This document shows positions 1 to 6,852 of a stretch of 18,592 bases of DNA, piece by piece. The notes beneath the pieces were generated by a model. It was given only the letters and a program-made list of their open reading frames with translations. It searched no databases and was not told where the DNA came from. The DNA is taken from contig DAOVMB010000003.1 of NCBI GenBank assembly GCA_030630905.1, positions 1-18,592 of the forward strand, written 5' to 3'. How positions within the stretch are numbered: the first letter of the stretch is position 1; the number at the start of each line of letters is the position of its first letter. Origin of the DNA: Sedimentisphaerales bacterium. GTDB lineage: Bacteria > Planctomycetota > Phycisphaerae > Sedimentisphaerales > Anaerobacaceae. Made by a program: the position numbers and the translations under genes.

Positions 1-717
1 CTAAAACAGCTAAGAAGTGATTTTATCAATGATCCCAGTATCACACTAAAAAAGAAAATTATCGCTCTTGCTCATGAGGTAGGTGGTAAAGAAGACTTGA
101 ATTGGCTGGCGGAAAAAATCGGATTAAACTCTGAAAGCGATCCGGCCTGGCAGGCAATGCTGAAGATATTCACTGGCTCCGATACCGGCGTCCTGAAAGA
201 ATGGATGGACAAACTTACCGTACAGAGCAAAACCAAGTTGTCCGATGAGCAAAAAATCGATTTTCTTGAGATAGCGGAAAGTGCGAAGGGCAATAGCGAG
301 TACATGCCGGAGATACGTGAGAAATTAGCCGGTCTGTATCATAAAACGGGCCAATATGAAAAAGCCGAAGGTTATTTGAGCATTCTATATGAAATGGCCC
401 AGACGCCGGAAGCTAAAAAGGCGATTTTGCCGAATCTTTTGGATGCATGCTTGAAAGGGGCAAAGCCGGAGCGTACAGCCGAGTTGGTGAAGAGTTGCCT
501 GAAAGAAGGAGACTTAGACCCTAACAGTATTGTTGTACAGTCGATTGACAATTATTTCAGCAAACCACCGCTCGGCGCCGATCCGAATGAAGTTCTTAAA
601 GTATTAGTCGCTATAAAAGTTCCGCAAGGCAGGCCGCAATGGAACCAAAAACTTAAGAGTTGGACAGACCTTCTGGGCAAAGCTAAAGAGCCGGATAAAC
701 CAAAATCAGCAGAGTAG
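1..717 (+). CDS. Helical TPR-like repeat protein, 5' end missing
   Basis: The reading frame is open from the first base to a TAG at 715-717, so this is the last 238 residues of a longer protein that begins before the window. The TTG at 97 is an internal codon rather than a convincing start, because the frame upstream of it is also open and in the same style. The visible part is soluble and mostly alpha-helical, with no membrane segment. Around residues 105-135 the pattern LAGLYHKTGQYEKAEGYL matches a tetratricopeptide repeat (small/large/aromatic spacing, with the GQYEKAE turn). The flanking helices, such as LPNLLDACLKGAKPERTAELV, look like degenerate repeats. The C-terminus is a charged Lys/Pro-rich tail. 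A scaffold or protein-binding role is likely, but partner and pathway cannot be read from this fragment. The TPR call is moderately sure; the function is unknown. Confidence 0.75.
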   Translation, partial: LKQLRSDFINDPSITLKKKIIALAHEVGGKEDLNWLAEKIGLNSESDPAWQAMLKIFTGSDTGVLKEWMDKLTVQSKTKLSDEQKIDFLEIAESAKGNSEYMPEIREKLAGLYHKTGQYEKAEGYLSILYEMAQTPEAKKAILPNLLDACLKGAKPERTAELVKSCLKEGDLDPNSIVVQSIDNYFSKPPLGADPNEVLKVLVAIKVPQGRPQWNQKLKSWTDLLGKAKEPDKPKSAE

Positions 718-834
718 TTAGCCTTATTAGAGGGTAACTGTAGGTGAAAGAAGCAATCAATGTCTCTTTAATCTCTGTTGAGGCAATACCCGGACATCGT
801 ATCTTTGGATTGGTAAAACTTAATTTTACAATGT

Positions 835-863
835 GTTACGCGACTGCTCTTCAGCTTTATAAT
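835..863 (+). promoter_or_regulatory. Candidate promoter for the zinc-ribbon membrane protein gene
   Basis: A perfect -10 hexamer TATAAT lies at 858-863, about 30 nt before the start of the next gene. The -35 region with 17-nt spacing (835-840, GTTACG) is poor, so the promoter is supported mainly by the -10 box and its position in the intergenic gap. Confidence 0.35.
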
Positions 864-894
864 ATTCGTTTCGTATCGGAATAGCGATGTTTTT

Positions 895-1467
895 GTGAGA
901 GCGGAAATGGGAACGGAGAAATGTCCATTTTGCGGCCAGGAGATTGATGCTGCAGCTACCAGGTGTTTCTTCTGTGGGGCAGAGTTGAACGAAGAATCTG
1001 TTCATAAGCGCCTTGAGCAACTTCACGTACAGGATGTCCGAGTCGCTCGAAGAATCCGGAATCCCCTTTTAATAAAAGTTGTTGTTGTTTTAATTCTGGT
1101 TGGTGCTGTATTTTTTTACGGCACCTCCGGCAGAAAACGCATATCCGATGTTGATAGTTCGGGCCGGCGTTCGACTGTGAAGTTGAATGCAAAAGTTATT
1201 TATCCGGGGGCAAGATTTATCATTTCTAATAATGATTCGTTTGATTGGAAAAATGTCAAACTGGAAATTATTTCGGTAACTACGAAGGCCCGTTTCAGTC
1301 TGAGAGTCCCAAATATATCTGCGGGAGAGACATATACGGCGGCTGCCGCAGAATTCCTCAAAGATGACGGAGTCCGCTTCAATCCATATACAATGAAGCC
1401 GAAGAAATTCTGGATTTTGTGCGATACTCCAACCAGAGAGGTCGGCTCTTACCTGGCTGGATGGTAA
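895..1467 (+). CDS. Zinc-ribbon, single-span membrane protein (unknown function)
   Basis: The protein is 190 residues from the GTG at 895. The ATG at 907 (codon 5) is an equally good start, as neither has a strong ribosome-binding site. Residues 10-27 form a treble-clef or zinc-ribbon knuckle with C10-x2-C13 and C24-x2-C27 (CPFCGQEI and CFFCGAEL). A basic linker with RRIRNP follows, then one hydrophobic membrane span at about residues 58-76. The rest, about 110 residues, should lie outside the membrane. It has a beta-rich look (ARFIISNNDSFDWKNVKLEI, then a segment ending in GETYTAAAAEF). I do not recognise this domain as a named family. By topology a cytoplasmic zinc ribbon is joined to an exported beta domain, but no substrate or partner is evident. 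It is preceded by a good -10 box and appears to be a single-gene unit. Confidence 0.75.
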   Translation: MRAEMGTEKCPFCGQEIDAAATRCFFCGAELNEESVHKRLEQLHVQDVRVARRIRNPLLIKVVVVLILVGAVFFYGTSGRKRISDVDSSGRRSTVKLNAKVIYPGARFIISNNDSFDWKNVKLEIISVTTKARFSLRVPNISAGETYTAAAAEFLKDDGVRFNPYTMKPKKFWILCDTPTREVGSYLAGW

Positions 1468-1605
1468 TAGATTGTTTTGCATTTTTGCCCGTGAATCCTT
1501 GTATGAAGGTTTCGTGGATTTTCTTGTACAGCATACTTTACAGCCGACAAGGCCCGGGTTTTAAGTGTCCTTGAAAGCTTTAGCAATGAATCGGCATTTT
1601 AAGGA

Positions 1606-1635
1606 TTGACTGGTTATATTAAGGCTGATTATAAT
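1606..1635 (+). promoter_or_regulatory. Sigma-70-type promoter of the CE15-like esterase gene
   Basis: TTGACT (1606-1611, five of six consensus bases) is separated by 18 nt from a perfect TATAAT (1630-1635). The expected transcription start is near 1642, giving a leader of about 24 nt that contains the GGAGG ribosome-binding site at 1655-1659. This also argues against translation starting at the TTG at 1606, which lies inside the -35 box. Confidence 0.7.
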
Positions 1636-1665
1636 CGTGTGATTTGTGAAGTTTGGAGGTTTTTT

Positions 1666-3042
1666 ATGATTAACGGCAAAATACTCGTAGTATCGTTAAC
1701 TATTTTCAGTGTTGTTTGTTTTCTCGCCGAAGATTTATGCTTAGGCGGCATGGACAAAGATGGTTGGAAAGCGTCTCCTGAATTAGTTGCTAAACTTACG
1801 CAAAGGCGTTCCGAGACTAATTATGACGAGCAGAAAGTCCCGGAATACACTTTGCCTGACCCGCTTTTGATGTCCGACGGTACGAAAGTGACCAATGCTC
1901 AAGCCTGGAAGGCAAGGCGCCGGCCGGAAGTGCTCGAACTTTTCCGGACTTACGTTTATGGTCGCTCGCCAATCGGCCGGCCAAAGGATATGACATTCAA
2001 GGTTTTCGACCTTGAGCGGCGAGCGTTGGGCGGTCTGGCCACGCGTAAGCAAGTGGCAGTCAGCTTTACAGGCAGGCAGGATGGGCCAGGGATGGATATC
2101 CTAATATATTTGCCAAATGACAGAAAAAAGCCTATTCCGACCTTCGTCATCTTGAATTTCGGCGGCAATCATACGATTCACTCCGATCCGGCTATCAAGC
2201 TGTCCGGCAGTTGGATGCGCCCGGGATCCGGAATCGTGAACAATCGTGCCGCGGCTGACTCCAGAGGCAAAGCCTCCTTGCGGTTTCCAGTCGAAGAAAT
2301 TCTCAAGCGAGGCTACGGCCTGGCCACAATCTATTATGGAGATATCGATCCGGACTTTCACGATGGCTTTAAAAATGGAGTACACCCCGCTTTTGACAAA
2401 CTTCAAGAAGGAAAAAGGGCATCCGATGCATGGGGATCAATCTGTACCTGGGCGTGGGGTCTTAGCCGGGCCATGGACTATTTTGAGACCGACATTGAAA
2501 TTGACCATAATCGCGTAATCGTCCTCGGGCACTCGCGTCTGGGCAAGACGGCTCTTTGGGCAGGGGCTCGGGACGAGCGGTTCGCAATTGTGATTTCAAA
2601 TGACTCCGGTTGCGGTGGGGCGGCCCTGAGTCGGCGGAAATTCGGCGAAACCGTAGGGCGCATAAATACGAGCTTTCCACACTGGTTTTGCGAGAATTTC
2701 AGGAAATACAACGGCAAGGAAGACGATCTGCCTGTCGATCAACACATGCTTATTGCGCTGATTGCACCGCGTCCGGTTTATGTAACCAGTGCAGATGAGG
2801 ACTTGTGGGCCGATCCGAAAGGTGAGTTCCTGGCGTGCAAACATGCCGATCCTGTTTATCGGTTGCTGGATGGTAAAGGATTGGGGGCTGACTGGATGCC
2901 CGGTCTTGATAGACCTATAAAAACAAGCGCAATCGGCTACCACGTCCGTTCCGGTAGGCATAGTCTGACCGAGTACGACTGGCGGCAGTTTATGGATTTT
3001 GCCGATATGCATTTTTTGACATCGAGTCAGGGCAGGAACTAA
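1666..3042 (+). CDS. Secreted glucuronoyl esterase-like hydrolase (CE15 family)
   Basis: I place the start at ATG 1666 because GGAGG sits six bases upstream and the longer frame back to 1606 runs through the promoter. The 458-residue product begins with a signal peptide (MINGK, then a hydrophobic stretch to about residue 21). It is an alpha/beta hydrolase. The nucleophile elbow is GHSRLGK with Ser290, and the basic RLGK context is typical of CE15 glucuronoyl esterases. A CE15-type block follows, SNDSGCGGAALSRRKFGE, with Glu328. Further on are LIALIAPRPVYV and an acidic loop SADEDLWADP (residues 375-384). The probable catalytic histidine is His432 in GRHSLTEYDW. The acid of the triad could be Glu328 or a residue of the acidic loop, since CE15 enzymes are known to vary here. 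Known members cleave the ester between lignin alcohols and the 4-O-methyl-glucuronate of xylan; that substrate is inferred for this one. Many databases would call it an acetylxylan esterase. It stands alone with no polysaccharide-utilisation partners in the window. Confidence 0.85.
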   Translation: MINGKILVVSLTIFSVVCFLAEDLCLGGMDKDGWKASPELVAKLTQRRSETNYDEQKVPEYTLPDPLLMSDGTKVTNAQAWKARRRPEVLELFRTYVYGRSPIGRPKDMTFKVFDLERRALGGLATRKQVAVSFTGRQDGPGMDILIYLPNDRKKPIPTFVILNFGGNHTIHSDPAIKLSGSWMRPGSGIVNNRAAADSRGKASLRFPVEEILKRGYGLATIYYGDIDPDFHDGFKNGVHPAFDKLQEGKRASDAWGSICTWAWGLSRAMDYFETDIEIDHNRVIVLGHSRLGKTALWAGARDERFAIVISNDSGCGGAALSRRKFGETVGRINTSFPHWFCENFRKYNGKEDDLPVDQHMLIALIAPRPVYVTSADEDLWADPKGEFLACKHADPVYRLLDGKGLGADWMPGLDRPIKTSAIGYHVRSGRHSLTEYDWRQFMDFADMHFLTSSQGRN

Positions 3043-3065
3043 AGGTCTCTTTCTAATCAGAGTTG

Positions 3066-3081
3066 GGCGGCTTCCGCCGTT
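3066..3081 (+). terminator. Weak GC hairpin after the esterase gene
   Basis: GGCGG (3066-3070) pairs with CCGCC (3074-3078) around a CTT loop, 24 nt after the esterase stop codon. Only GTTT follows, so the T tract is short and this may not be a true intrinsic terminator. Confidence 0.3.
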
Positions 3082-3155
3082 TACCGGCAAAGATGTTACT
3101 GCTGGGTAGTTAAAAGCTATGTTGATATACTTTTGTGTAAAAAAGGAACAATAAT

Positions 3156-3187
3156 CGAAATATTTTTGTTTTTTTCGTTTTTTTTTT
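3156..3187 (+). terminator. AT-rich hairpin with a run of ten T
   Basis: CGAAA (3156-3160) pairs with TTTCG (3173-3177), and ten consecutive T follow directly (3178-3187). The U tract is excellent but the stem is only five pairs, so this is a possible backup terminator for the esterase transcript. Confidence 0.3.
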
Positions 3188-3276
3188 ATTTTTATGTTTG
3201 CACTTTTTCTGCCAATCAGATAGTTTACGTGGTTTATATTAGAAAGCTGTTGAAAATAATAAGTTTCTGCGCGCTT

Positions 3277-3305
3277 TTTACAGGCAAATTGAGTAGGAAT
3301 AAAGT
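3277..3305 (+). promoter_or_regulatory. Candidate promoter of the tRNA-Thr/tuf transcript
   Basis: TTTACA (3277-3282, five of six consensus bases), a 17-nt spacer and TAAAGT (3300-3305, four of six) lie 92 nt before tRNA-Thr. The spacing is ideal and this is the best promoter-like pair upstream of the cluster, but the -10 is imperfect. Confidence 0.45.
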
Positions 3306-3396
3306 ATTTTATTTTATATCTATCGTTATTTGCCGGATATGAAGGTGGTTTTTAGCTCGGTTCACTACAGCAGTGTCGGTCGGTGGATTGGGTATT

Positions 3397-3468
<72 letters not shown>

Positions 3469-3483
3469 AAATGCAAGCGGTCG

Positions 3484-3559
3484 AGCCAAGATAGCTTGTC
3501 CGGCATCAAAAGAGCTTTAGCCGAAGTTTTTTGATGCAAGGGAAAAAGCGGTCTTGGCT
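3484..3559 (+). promoter_or_regulatory. Nested hairpin in the tRNA-Thr–tuf leader
   Basis: An outer 8-bp stem, AGCCAAGA (3484-3491) with TCTTGGCT (3552-3559), encloses an inner 9-bp stem, GCATCAAAA (3503-3511) with TTTTGATGC (3529-3537). The inner stem continues, after one bulged base, with A3513-T3528 through T3517-A3524 and a six-base loop. No T tract follows on either strand, so it is not an intrinsic terminator. It may be a processing or stabilising structure between tRNA-Thr and the tuf message, or a regulatory leader. Confidence 0.5.
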
Positions 3560-3577
3560 GTGAGTTAATTATAGAAG

Positions 3578-3605
3578 TTGAAAAGTAGTTTTAGAAATAA
3601 ATAGT
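3578..3605 (+). promoter_or_regulatory. Weak candidate tuf-proximal promoter
   Basis: TTGAAA (3578-3583) lies 16 nt from AATAGT (3600-3605), about 45 nt before the tuf start. The -10 matches only four of six bases. It could provide tuf-specific transcription in addition to read-through from the tRNA. Confidence 0.2.
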
Positions 3606-3651
3606 AGGGAGTATTAAATACTAACCCAGCACATTGGAGGTTTATATTAAG

Positions 3652-4866
3652 ATGGCTAAGGCGGTATTTGAACGGACAAAACCACATATTAATATTGGAA
3701 CTATTGGTCATATCGATCACGGCAAAACAACGTTGACGGCTGCAATAACAATGCGGCTGGCGCAGAAGGCCGGTAGCGGTAATGTCAAAAAGTTTGAAGA
3801 TATCGACAATGCTCCGGAAGAAAGAGAGCGCGGCGTTACAATAAATACTGCGCACATAGAGTACGAGACGGTTAATCGCCATTACGCTCATGTGGATTGC
3901 CCGGGCCATGCCGACTACATCAAGAACATGATTACCGGAGCGGCCCAGATGGACGGGGCTATCCTGGTAGTGGCAGCCGGCGACGGCCCTATGCCCCAGA
4001 CTCGCGAGCATATCCTTCTCGCCCGTCAGGTTAATGTGCCGTATATTGTGGTCTTTCTGAACAAGGTGGACCAGGTTGATGATCCTGAGTTGATCGATTT
4101 GGTCGAACTCGAGACAAGAGATCTGTTGAACAAGTATGAATTCCCCGGCGATGATATTCCTATCATTCGAGGATCGGCTTTGGCGGCAATGGAATGCGAA
4201 GGCAAAGATGATGAGGCCTGCAAGTGCATTGACGAACTGATGGTGGTGGTCGACGATTATTTCCCGCTTCCTGAACGTGATGTTGACAAACCGTTTCTTA
4301 TGCCGGTCGAGGATGTTTTCAGTATTAAAGGCCGTGGCACGGTCGGTACAGGCCGGGTTGAGCGAGGTATCGTCCATACCGGCGAGGAGATCGAAGTCGT
4401 TGGGCTTGCAAAAGAAACACGCAAGACAGTTGTTACCGGGGTGGAGATGTTTAATAAGACGCTCAATGAAGGCCAGGCCGGCGATAACGTCGGTTTGCTT
4501 TTAAGAGGCGTTGAAAAGAAGGATTTGGAACGGGGACAGGTTGTCGCCGCACCCGGTAGCATTACGCCACATACCAGGTTTCATTCTGAGGTCTATGTTC
4601 TAACCAAGGAGGAAGGCGGTCGCCATACGCCGTTCTTCTCAGGATACAAGCCACAATTTTACTTCAGAACAACCGATATAACCGGTTCGGTTCATGCGTT
4701 AATGAGCAGGGATGGCAAGACTGCCGAGATGTGTATGCCTGGTGATAACATCGCGATGGACGTGGAGATTATTAACCCAATCGCTATGGAAGAAGGCCTT
4801 CGCTTTGCTATTCGTGAGGGCGGCCGGACAGTCGGGGCTGGTGTGGTAACGAAGATTATTGAATAA
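3652..4866 (+). CDS. tuf: Translation elongation factor Tu
   Basis: EF-Tu is the GTPase that delivers aminoacyl-tRNA to the ribosomal A site. The start is ATG 3652 (MAKAVFERTKPHINIGTIGH), with GGAGG at 3636-3640; an in-frame TTG at 3634 overlaps that site and is not the start. The product is 404 residues, about ten longer than the E. coli protein. All GTPase motifs are present: P-loop GHIDHGKT (19-26, with Ile where Val is commonest), the switch I RGVTI motif with Thr63, DCPGH (82-86), NKVD (137-140) and GSAL (174-177). Domain 2 (GRGTVGTGRVERG) and domain 3 (to GAGVVTKIIE) are complete. Extra length comes from a Cys/Glu/Asp-rich insertion, ECEGKDDEACKC, near residue 182, at the end of domain 1. 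It follows tRNA-Thr after a 183-nt structured leader and precedes rpmG by 129 nt. Confidence 0.98.
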   Translation: MAKAVFERTKPHINIGTIGHIDHGKTTLTAAITMRLAQKAGSGNVKKFEDIDNAPEERERGVTINTAHIEYETVNRHYAHVDCPGHADYIKNMITGAAQMDGAILVVAAGDGPMPQTREHILLARQVNVPYIVVFLNKVDQVDDPELIDLVELETRDLLNKYEFPGDDIPIIRGSALAAMECEGKDDEACKCIDELMVVVDDYFPLPERDVDKPFLMPVEDVFSIKGRGTVGTGRVERGIVHTGEEIEVVGLAKETRKTVVTGVEMFNKTLNEGQAGDNVGLLLRGVEKKDLERGQVVAAPGSITPHTRFHSEVYVLTKEEGGRHTPFFSGYKPQFYFRTTDITGSVHALMSRDGKTAEMCMPGDNIAMDVEIINPIAMEEGLRFAIREGGRTVGAGVVTKIIE

Positions 4867-4995
4867 AATAACTATCTGGAATCTGTGAGCGTCAATAAAA
4901 GGGTGCTAAAACCAGCCAAACGTGTCCAGGCGGCTATCTGAATGGTAACCGGAGAATTCATAGGTAATTAGCCCTGCTTGGTTGGGATGAATCTT

Positions 4996-5166
4996 ATGGC
5001 AAAAAAGAAGAGCAAAAGGGAGTATGTCTGGCTTGAATGTAGCGAGTGCAGCAACAGAAACTATCGCACAAGTGTTAGTGTAGCAGAAGGTACGCCCAAA
5101 ATAAAACTCAAAAAATTCTGCAAAAATGAACGTAAGCATACTGTTCACAAGATACGACGCAAATAA
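4996..5166 (+). CDS. rpmG: Large-subunit ribosomal protein bL33
   Basis: The ATG at 4996 gives MAKKKSKREYVWLECSECSN and a 56-residue protein, the usual size. In-frame starts at 4978 and 4987 add an atypical prefix; GGGA at 4984-4987 is a modest ribosome-binding site for 4996. Family features are the LECSECSNRNYRTS strand and the C-terminal KHTVHK motif. The zinc ribbon is incomplete: C15, C18 and C42 are present, but the fourth position is Glu45 (FCKNERKHT) where zinc-binding forms have Cys. It binds 23S rRNA near the E site. It lies between tuf and tRNA-Trp, its common place in many phyla. Confidence 0.95.
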   Translation: MAKKKSKREYVWLECSECSNRNYRTSVSVAEGTPKIKLKKFCKNERKHTVHKIRRK

Positions 5167-5246
5167 TCGAAATAACGAAGAGTACATATTTTGGCGTTTA
5201 AGCGATTGCAGATAATCAACAAAAAAAAATAAATGGTCAATTAAAT

Positions 5247-5319
5247 AGGCCAGTAGCTCAATTGGCAGAGCGTCGGTCTCCAAAACCGAAGGTTGGGGGT
5301 TCGATTCCTCCCTGGCCTG
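5247..5319 (+). tRNA. tRNA-Trp (anticodon CCA)
   Basis: The acceptor stem AGGCCAG/CTGGCCT is fully paired (5247-5253 with 5312-5318). The D stem is GCTC/GAGC and the anticodon stem TCGGT/ACCGA. The loop CTCCAAA has anticodon CCA at 5280-5282. The T stem GGGGG/CCTCC has one G-U pair and closes a TTCGATT loop. The discriminator G5319 is the tryptophan identity base. CCA is not encoded. It sits between rpmG and secE and is likely cut out of the operon transcript. Confidence 0.97.
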
Positions 5320-5385
5320 TTTTGAAGAATGAGGCGAGATGAGAGGCTGGTAGATTCGCTCCTGTTTAATAGATATGAGGTCGAT

Positions 5386-5769
5386 ATGGTTTTCGATATT
5401 TACAAACGTGGTCAGGGCAAATATACAAGGCTCTGCAGTGCTTTTGCCATAGCGATAATTGCGGGATTGGGTTGTTTGCAGCTTTACAAAAAATTGCAGG
5501 CCGGCGACATAGGATTGTGGGTTGAGACTATGGTGCCTGCCGGCTTGTTTGTTATCTTGGCCCTTTTGATTTTCTGGTTGGTTAATAAGCCGTCACTTGC
5601 TGATTTTTTAATCGCCGCTGAAGGCGAAATGAAAAAGGTTAGCTGGTCGAGCAGGCAGGAAATAGCCGTATCGACATTTATAGTTATTATGTTTGTCATT
5701 TTGATGGCAGTACTTCTTGGAACTACAGATATTGGTTTTAGAACATTGTTTACATGGCTTCTGAGCTAA
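5386..5769 (+). CDS. secE: Preprotein translocase subunit SecE
   Basis: SecE clamps the SecY channel in the inner membrane. I choose ATG 5386 because ATGAGG (5375-5380) lies five bases upstream. The in-frame ATG at 5329 would add a polar prefix and begins only ten bases after tRNA-Trp. The 127-residue product has three predicted spans (about 18-34, 48-66 and 96-116), like the three-span E. coli form rather than the short single-span form. The conserved amphipathic helix and hinge, EGEMKKVSWSSRQE, are at 79-92, directly before the last span. This last part is the core SecE domain; the first two spans are extra. It is followed by nusG after 37 nt, the near-universal pairing. Confidence 0.93.
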   Translation: MVFDIYKRGQGKYTRLCSAFAIAIIAGLGCLQLYKKLQAGDIGLWVETMVPAGLFVILALLIFWLVNKPSLADFLIAAEGEMKKVSWSSRQEIAVSTFIVIMFVILMAVLLGTTDIGFRTLFTWLLS

Positions 5770-5806
5770 ATCGTATCTCGAAAGGGATATAATATAAGGT
5801 GTTAAT

Positions 5807-6349
5807 ATGCAGTGGTACGTTTTGCGAGTTGCGTCAAATAAGGAAGTGCAAGTCAAAGAAGCGCTTACCCGGAAGGTTGAAAAGGATGGCTTGACGGATG
5901 TTATTGGAAGGATAGAGGTTCCTATTGACAAGATTAAACGTATTCGTGGCAGTAAACAGATGGTCCAGACAAAACCCAAGTATCGCGGCTATGTTTTTAT
6001 GGAAATGGAGTCGACAGAGGATGGCAGGGTACCGGAAAAAGCCTGGTTCATGATCAAGGGGACGTCTGGCGTTGGAGATTTTATTGGCACGGAAGGATTT
6101 CCAACTGCGATGCGGGATACGGAGGTGGCAAAGATGCTTGATGAGGCTACAAAGCCTGAAGGAGCACCAAGCATCAGAGTCGAGTTTAAGAAGGGTGATA
6201 TGATTAAGATTAGAGAAGGAGCGTTTGAAAACTTTGAAGGCGTTGTCGATTCGATTGATCCTGAGCGAGGGATTGTTAAGGTAATTGTTTCGATTTTCGG
6301 CCGAAGTACGCCGCTGGACATTGAGTATTGGCAGATTGAGAAAGCATGA
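5807..6349 (+). CDS. nusG: Transcription termination/antitermination factor NusG
   Basis: NusG binds the clamp of RNA polymerase, reduces pausing, and links polymerase to Rho or the ribosome. The protein is 180 residues and begins MQWYVLRVASNKE, with AAGGTG just upstream. The NGN domain covers about residues 1-115 and includes KPKYRGYVFMEME and the segment GTSGVGDFIGTEGFPTAM. The C-terminal KOW domain begins near 122 (FKKGDMIKIREGAFENFEGV) and ends in a strand containing VIVSIFGRSTPLDIEY. Length and domain order are ordinary. It lies between secE and rplK. Confidence 0.96.
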   Translation: MQWYVLRVASNKEVQVKEALTRKVEKDGLTDVIGRIEVPIDKIKRIRGSKQMVQTKPKYRGYVFMEMESTEDGRVPEKAWFMIKGTSGVGDFIGTEGFPTAMRDTEVAKMLDEATKPEGAPSIRVEFKKGDMIKIREGAFENFEGVVDSIDPERGIVKVIVSIFGRSTPLDIEYWQIEKA

Positions 6350-6393
6350 TTTGTAACTCAATCCTCAATAAATAGAGCAAGAGATATGAGATT

Positions 6394-6819
6394 ATGGCAA
6401 AAGAAGTATTGGTAAAAATTAAATTGCAGGCGAAAGGCGGCCAAGCAACGCCGGCTCCTCCGGTCGGGCCTGCTTTAGGTCAACACGGGGTAAATATAGG
6501 TCAATTCGTTTCGCAGTTCAACGAGCGAACGAAGAGCCTGAACGGAACCATCGTACCAGTCGTAATAACCGTCTTTGCGGACAAAAGTTTTACTTTTGAA
6601 GTCAAAAGCCCTCCGGCGGCGGTATTGTTGAAACAGGCAGCCGAAATAGCAAAGGGTAGCGGTATCCCAAATAAAGAGAAGGTAGGAAAAGTAAGTGCCG
6701 AGCAAGTGCGAAAAATCGCCGAGACCAAGTTCAAGGACTTGAACGCGTACGACCTGGATCAGGCGGAAAAAATTATAAGAGGTACCGCACAAAGTATGGG
6801 CGTGGAAATAATTGATTAG
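6394..6819 (+). CDS. rplK: Large-subunit ribosomal protein uL11
   Basis: L11 binds the GTPase-associated region of 23S rRNA at the base of the stalk. It is 141 residues, the standard length. The N-terminal domain carries the hallmark PAPPVGPALGQHGVNIGQF (about 21-39), where thiostrepton-type drugs and release factors act. The C-terminal RNA-binding domain follows from about residue 70. The ATG is preceded by the 10-mer GAGATATGAG, not a classical ribosome-binding site; the same 10-mer precedes rplA. Confidence 0.98.
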   Translation: MAKEVLVKIKLQAKGGQATPAPPVGPALGQHGVNIGQFVSQFNERTKSLNGTIVPVVITVFADKSFTFEVKSPPAAVLLKQAAEIAKGSGIPNKEKVGKVSAEQVRKIAETKFKDLNAYDLDQAEKIIRGTAQSMGVEIID

Positions 6820-6852
6820 TAAAGAACTTGTACATGATACGAGATATGAGCT

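Larger units (their letters stand above)
3043..3396. other. Gene-poor T-rich spacer before the housekeeping cluster
   Basis: No convincing gene is present. A 69-codon open frame at 3133-3342 is almost entirely Phe/Ile/Tyr from T-rich DNA and has no ribosome-binding site. The stretch holds two weak terminator candidates (3066-3081 and 3156-3187), a plausible promoter (3277-3305) and a short element complementary to the following tRNA (3365-3373). Confidence 0.6.

Noticed and set aside
1494..1524. Small AATCC/GGATT inverted repeat after the zinc-ribbon gene
   Set aside because: Short arms with a long loop and no T tract directly after; too weak for a terminator call.
2596..3090. Minus-strand open frame over the esterase 3' end
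   Set aside because: Shadow of the esterase codons with no start signal or recognisable domain.
3133..3342. 69-codon plus-strand frame in the T-rich spacer
   Set aside because: It is nearly all Phe, Ile and Tyr encoded by T runs, lacks a ribosome-binding site and overlaps a likely promoter.
3565..4377. Long minus-strand open frame (270 codons) over the tuf gene
   Set aside because: It is antisense to a fully conserved EF-Tu, has no ribosome-binding site, and its composition mirrors the codon pattern of tuf.
5788..5793. TATAAT between secE and nusG
   Set aside because: No -35 match at 16-18 nt, and it lies in a 37-nt gap inside an operon, so a chance match is more likely.
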